DNA of 13,954 bases. Origin: DATLYF01 sp035575095 (lineage in GTDB: Bacteria > Pseudomonadota > Gammaproteobacteria > Competibacterales > Competibacteraceae). Shown piece by piece: positions 11,855-13,954 of the stretch. How positions within the stretch are numbered: the stretch's first letter is position 1; each line of letters starts with the position of its first letter. Position numbers and translations under genes: made by a program. Location: positions 1 through 13,954 of the forward strand of contig DATLYF010000134.1 of assembly GCA_035575095.1 (NCBI GenBank). Direction: 5' to 3'. The notes under the pieces are model-generated. The model had not been told where the DNA came from. It saw only the letters and a program-made list of their open reading frames with translations, and did not search any database.

Positions 11855-12897
11855 GGGCTCCTCTCCTCTTGGGTGGATCGCAGCGTCGCCAACAGGCCGC
11901 GCGCGGCGGCCAGACGCAGCGTGGTCGGCACGTCGACTGTGCGCGGGCCGGAAAGCTCCAGCCACACGCGCGGGCGGTCGGCGGGTCCGAATTCGATTTC
12001 GCGCTCACCGTCCAGGGCTAGCGTACCGGCGCTGAGCGCCACCGGGCGCGGCTGGCCGGGTGCCAGGCGGTCATGGGCGGCCACCGGCAGGGTGGCCAGC
12101 AGTCCGGGAGCGATCGGGGCAGTGAGCTGGCAGATGGCTGCGGCCGGGTCCAGTCGCACGTATAGCCCGTGGGGCTCGGCACGCCCGACCGGATCGAGCA
12201 GCCCGGCGATGGAGGACAGGCCGATGGCATCGGGCTCGGCGAAGGCGACGAAGACCTCGGCCAGCCCGCCGGCCTGCCACACCGCCCGCGCGCCGATATA
12301 GCGCTGCGGCGAGACGGCGACATCGACCAGCGCCAGCTCACGCCGGGTGGCGGTCTGTACCACCAGCTGCTTGTTGCGGCGACAAGCTTCGTCGAGCGCC
12401 ACGCGGCCGCTAGCCACCAGCCCGGCCGCCAGTCCGGCCAGGGTCGCCTCGCGCAATTCGGGAAAGGTGTTGTTGGTGCCGGTGGACAGGGTCACCAGCG
12501 GCACGTCGCCACAATGCCCGGCCACCACTCGGTGGGTACCGTCGCCGCCCAGCACCACGATGAGCGCCACCCCCGCCTCCACCATGAGCTGGGTGGCGCG
12601 GGCGCTGTCGGCCGGTCCCTGCTCGATGGGCATGTCCAGGAACACGAACTCCGGCCCGGGTATCGCCGTCGGCTGCTTTGGTATGCCACGCTGCACGCCG
12701 GCGGCGATACCGCCCAGATCCGGCATCATCAGCACCCGGCCCACGCCCAGCGCGCCCAGGGCCGCCGACAGGCGCAGCACCATGTTCACTTTCTCGGCGG
12801 TCTGGAACACCGAGGCGCGCGCCACCAGGCGACGGATGTCCCGCCCCGAGGCAGGGTTGGCGATGATGCCGACGCTATGGCAAGCCGAATGCTGCAC
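11851..12897 (-). CDS. acoX: AcoX, NAD-kinase-like protein of acetoin catabolism
   Basis: A 348-residue protein of the ATP-NAD kinase-like superfamily. The nucleotide-binding features are NPASGRD (14-20) and GGDGT (117-121), followed by the STGTNNTFPE block typical of this fold. AcoX proteins are regularly encoded with acoABC, but their reaction has not been settled; acetoin growth reportedly does not always need them. The start is GTG at 12897, supported by GGAG (12906-12909) eight bases upstream and by the sigma-54 promoter whose start point would fall about 20 bases before it. No ATG gives a better N-terminus, because the NADK-like fold begins immediately (VGIIANPASG). First gene of the operon, with four-base overlap into acoA. 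Identity is well supported by motif plus position; function is open. Confidence 0.9.
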   Translation of the reverse strand: MQHSACHSVGIIANPASGRDIRRLVARASVFQTAEKVNMVLRLSAALGALGVGRVLMMPDLGGIAAGVQRGIPKQPTAIPGPEFVFLDMPIEQGPADSARATQLMVEAGVALIVVLGGDGTHRVVAGHCGDVPLVTLSTGTNNTFPELREATLAGLAAGLVASGRVALDEACRRNKQLVVQTATRRELALVDVAVSPQRYIGARAVWQAGGLAEVFVAFAEPDAIGLSSIAGLLDPVGRAEPHGLYVRLDPAAAICQLTAPIAPGLLATLPVAAHDRLAPGQPRPVALSAGTLALDGEREIEFGPADRPRVWLELSGPRTVDVPTTLRLAAARGLLATLRSTQEERSP

Positions 12898-12905
12898 CGA
12901 TCTGT

Positions 12906-12909
12906 CTCC
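12906..12909 (-). promoter_or_regulatory. Ribosome binding site deciding the GTG start of acoX
   Basis: GGAG on the minus strand, eight bases before GTG 12897. It also lies downstream of the predicted sigma-54 start point (near 12918), so it would be in the mRNA. Confidence 0.6.
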
Positions 12910-12929
12910 GCTGAACTGCCCCCTCTAGA

Positions 12930-12944
12930 GCAAGCCGCGTGCCA
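12930..12944 (-). promoter_or_regulatory. Sigma-54 (-24/-12) promoter of acoXABC
   Basis: On the minus strand TGGCACGCGGCTTGC matches the sigma-54 consensus TGGCAC-N5-TTGC exactly (-24 element 12939-12944, -12 element 12930-12933). The start would fall near 12918, about 20 bases before the acoX start. acoABC operons of Cupriavidus and Pseudomonas are known sigma-54/AcoR targets, which agrees with the neighbouring acoR. Confidence 0.92.
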
Positions 12945-12966
12945 GACAAACATAGCCTTGTATTTC

Positions 12967-12979
12967 AATCAGATAGATA
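12967..12979 (+). promoter_or_regulatory. Candidate IHF site between activator sites and sigma-54 promoter
   Basis: AATCAGATAGATA fits the IHF consensus WATCARNNNNTTR at every defined position but one. It sits in an AT-rich stretch between the upstream half-sites and the -24 box, where IHF bends DNA at many sigma-54 promoters. A short degenerate motif, so moderate confidence. Confidence 0.42.
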
Positions 12980-12993
12980 TTTCTACAGATCTG

Positions 12994-13046
12994 TGTCGCA
13001 GCCATGCGCTGAGACAGGTGTCGCAGTCGTCCGGCCGGTTGCGACA
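12994..13046. promoter_or_regulatory. Cluster of TGTCGCA/TGCGACA half-sites, likely AcoR activator sites
   Basis: TGTCGCA occurs at 12994-13000 and 13019-13025, its reverse complement TGCGACA at 13040-13046, and a one-mismatch copy TGAGACA at 13010-13016, two bases before the second site. The cluster lies about 75-130 bases upstream of the predicted acoXABC start, the usual range for an enhancer-binding protein. Assignment to AcoR is inferred from position and symmetry. Confidence 0.58.
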
Positions 13047-13145
13047 ATGCTGCAATGCAGCTTGCGGGGTGCGCCGCAGGCGCTAAGCTGGCAGCCAAAC
13101 CGTCGCGTCAGATGACGGCGGCATACCACCTGAGAGGATTGCCGA

Positions 13146-13954
13146 ATGCTGCGCAAAGAGGTGCTGTCCCACATCGCCGAGGTGCACCGTCTGGTGCGCG
13201 ATGGTCCCCCGGCCGCCGGTCACGATGTGCGCCTGCTCCGTTCCTGGCAGCGCTCGCTGGAGGCCTATCGCCTGGATCCGGCCCGCACCGCCCGGCCGCG
13301 TATCCTCACCGGGGGAGCGTTACGCGACCACCAAGAGCCACTGGAAGCGTTCATGCGCATCGCCCGCCACGGCGTGGCGCGGCTGCATGCCCAGGTGCAC
13401 GAGGCCGGTTACGTGGTGCTGCTCACCGATGCCGATGGCGTGACCGTCGACTTCATCGGCAATCCGCTGCTGGAGCGCGAGCTAAAACAGGCTGGGCTCT
13501 ACCTCGGCGCCTGCTGGTCGGAGCAGGAGGAAGGCACCTGTGGGGTCGGCACCTGCATCGCCGACGGCCAGCCCCTCACCGTGCACAAGACCGAACATTT
13601 CCGCGCCCCCAACATTGCCCTGACCTGCAGCGCCGCCCCGGTGCTCGATCCCCAGGGCCGGCTGCTGGCGGTACTCGATGCCTCGGCGCTGCAATCGCCT
13701 GACGACAAGCGCAGTCAGTTGCTGGCTGCCCGCCTGGTCAACGAAGCCGCTCTGACCATCGAAAATGCCTATTTCCTCGACCGCTTCGCCGGCCACTGGC
13801 TGCTTCGCCTGGCACATGCGCGCGAGTTTCTCGACGTACAGGCCGAGTACCTGATCGCTCTGGACGGCGAGGGCGTGGTGTGCGGCGCCAACCGGGCGGC
13901 ACGCCGCGATCTCTTCGGCGGTGAGGACCCGGCCGGCACGCCGTGCGAACGGCT
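13146..13954 (+). CDS. acoR: AcoR, sigma-54-dependent activator of acetoin catabolism (N-terminal 269 residues)
   Basis: This is the N-terminal sensory part of an AcoR-type enhancer-binding protein; the frame is open to the window end. It starts with HDVRLLRSWQRSLEAYRLDP (26-45), typical of the AcoR family. A GAF-like sensor domain follows (about 85-200), with VLLTDADG (91-98), EGTCGVGTCIADGQPLTVH (129-147) and LTCSAAPVLDPQGRLLAVLDAS (159-180). A second sensory segment, probably PAS, begins near 230 (YLIALDGEGVVCGANRAA). The AAA+ domain with GAFTGA and the Fis-type HTH lie beyond the window. ATG 13146 has GAGAGGA seven bases upstream. It is divergent from acoXABC. Its own promoter is unclear: TTGCGG (13062-13067) and TAAGCT (13084-13089) are 16 bases apart but weak. 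A palindrome GCTGCA-A-TGCAGC at 13049-13061 just before it could be an operator. Confidence 0.92.
   Translation, partial: MLRKEVLSHIAEVHRLVRDGPPAAGHDVRLLRSWQRSLEAYRLDPARTARPRILTGGALRDHQEPLEAFMRIARHGVARLHAQVHEAGYVVLLTDADGVTVDFIGNPLLERELKQAGLYLGACWSEQEEGTCGVGTCIADGQPLTVHKTEHFRAPNIALTCSAAPVLDPQGRLLAVLDASALQSPDDKRSQLLAARLVNEAALTIENAYFLDRFAGHWLLRLAHAREFLDVQAEYLIALDGEGVVCGANRAARRDLFGGEDPAGTPCER

Noticed and set aside
11855..11965. Upstream ATG 11965 as the acoA start
   Set aside because: The extra 37 residues read acoX sequence in another frame. ATG 11854 has a good GAGGAG and matches the family N-terminus.

Overview
The window is high-GC DNA with tightly packed, overlapping operons. Every gene I recognise (uup, an acuI/yhdH homologue, trxC, acoXABC with acoR, a BigR-type ArsR regulator and an RND pump) is a proteobacterial type. 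A gamma- or betaproteobacterium is the best guess; the sequence alone does not fix the genus.

Left part (1-3454, all minus strand). The window opens inside an acrylyl-CoA reductase-type oxidoreductase gene (acuI/yhdH family). Behind it lies an 800-bp region with no credible protein gene. It holds three tandem copies of one small-RNA gene of about 77 nt. Each copy has its own promoter (TTGACR, 17-bp spacer, TAWCAT), a 5' hairpin, a hairpin whose loop reads UCCUCCU, and a strong Rho-independent terminator whose loop reads UCCUC. After it come uup (ABC-F ATPase) and an ArsR-family repressor with the cysteine pair typical of sulfide/persulfide sensors (BigR/SqrR).

Middle part (3455-8539, plus strand). 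Divergent from the repressor is a four-gene operon: a 67-residue DUF2892 membrane protein, an RND periplasmic adaptor, an RND permease and a zinc-ribbon thioredoxin 2. The two divergent promoters overlap in an AT-rich segment carrying two copies of CTAATATAA, a likely repressor target. The layout suggests a sulfur-stress or thiol-linked efflux system, but the substrate is unknown. The permease gene carries a short palindromic genomic repeat inserted in frame in a cytoplasmic loop.

Convergent gap (8540-8746). This holds a 132-bp element bounded by a perfect 20-bp inverted repeat, with a second 11-bp inverted repeat nested inside. It resembles a MITE or a structured terminator.

Right part (8747-13954). 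The acetoin catabolism cluster acoXABC (minus strand) is read as one unit with ATGA overlaps at acoX/acoA and acoB/acoC. It encodes E1 alpha, E1 beta and an alpha/beta-hydrolase-type E2 of acetoin dehydrogenase plus the NAD-kinase-like AcoX. No E3 (lipoamide dehydrogenase) gene is present in the window. Upstream is a consensus sigma-54 promoter, a near-consensus IHF site and a cluster of TGTCGCA/TGCGACA half-sites. The divergent acoR gene, cut by the window end, encodes the sigma-54 activator expected to use them.
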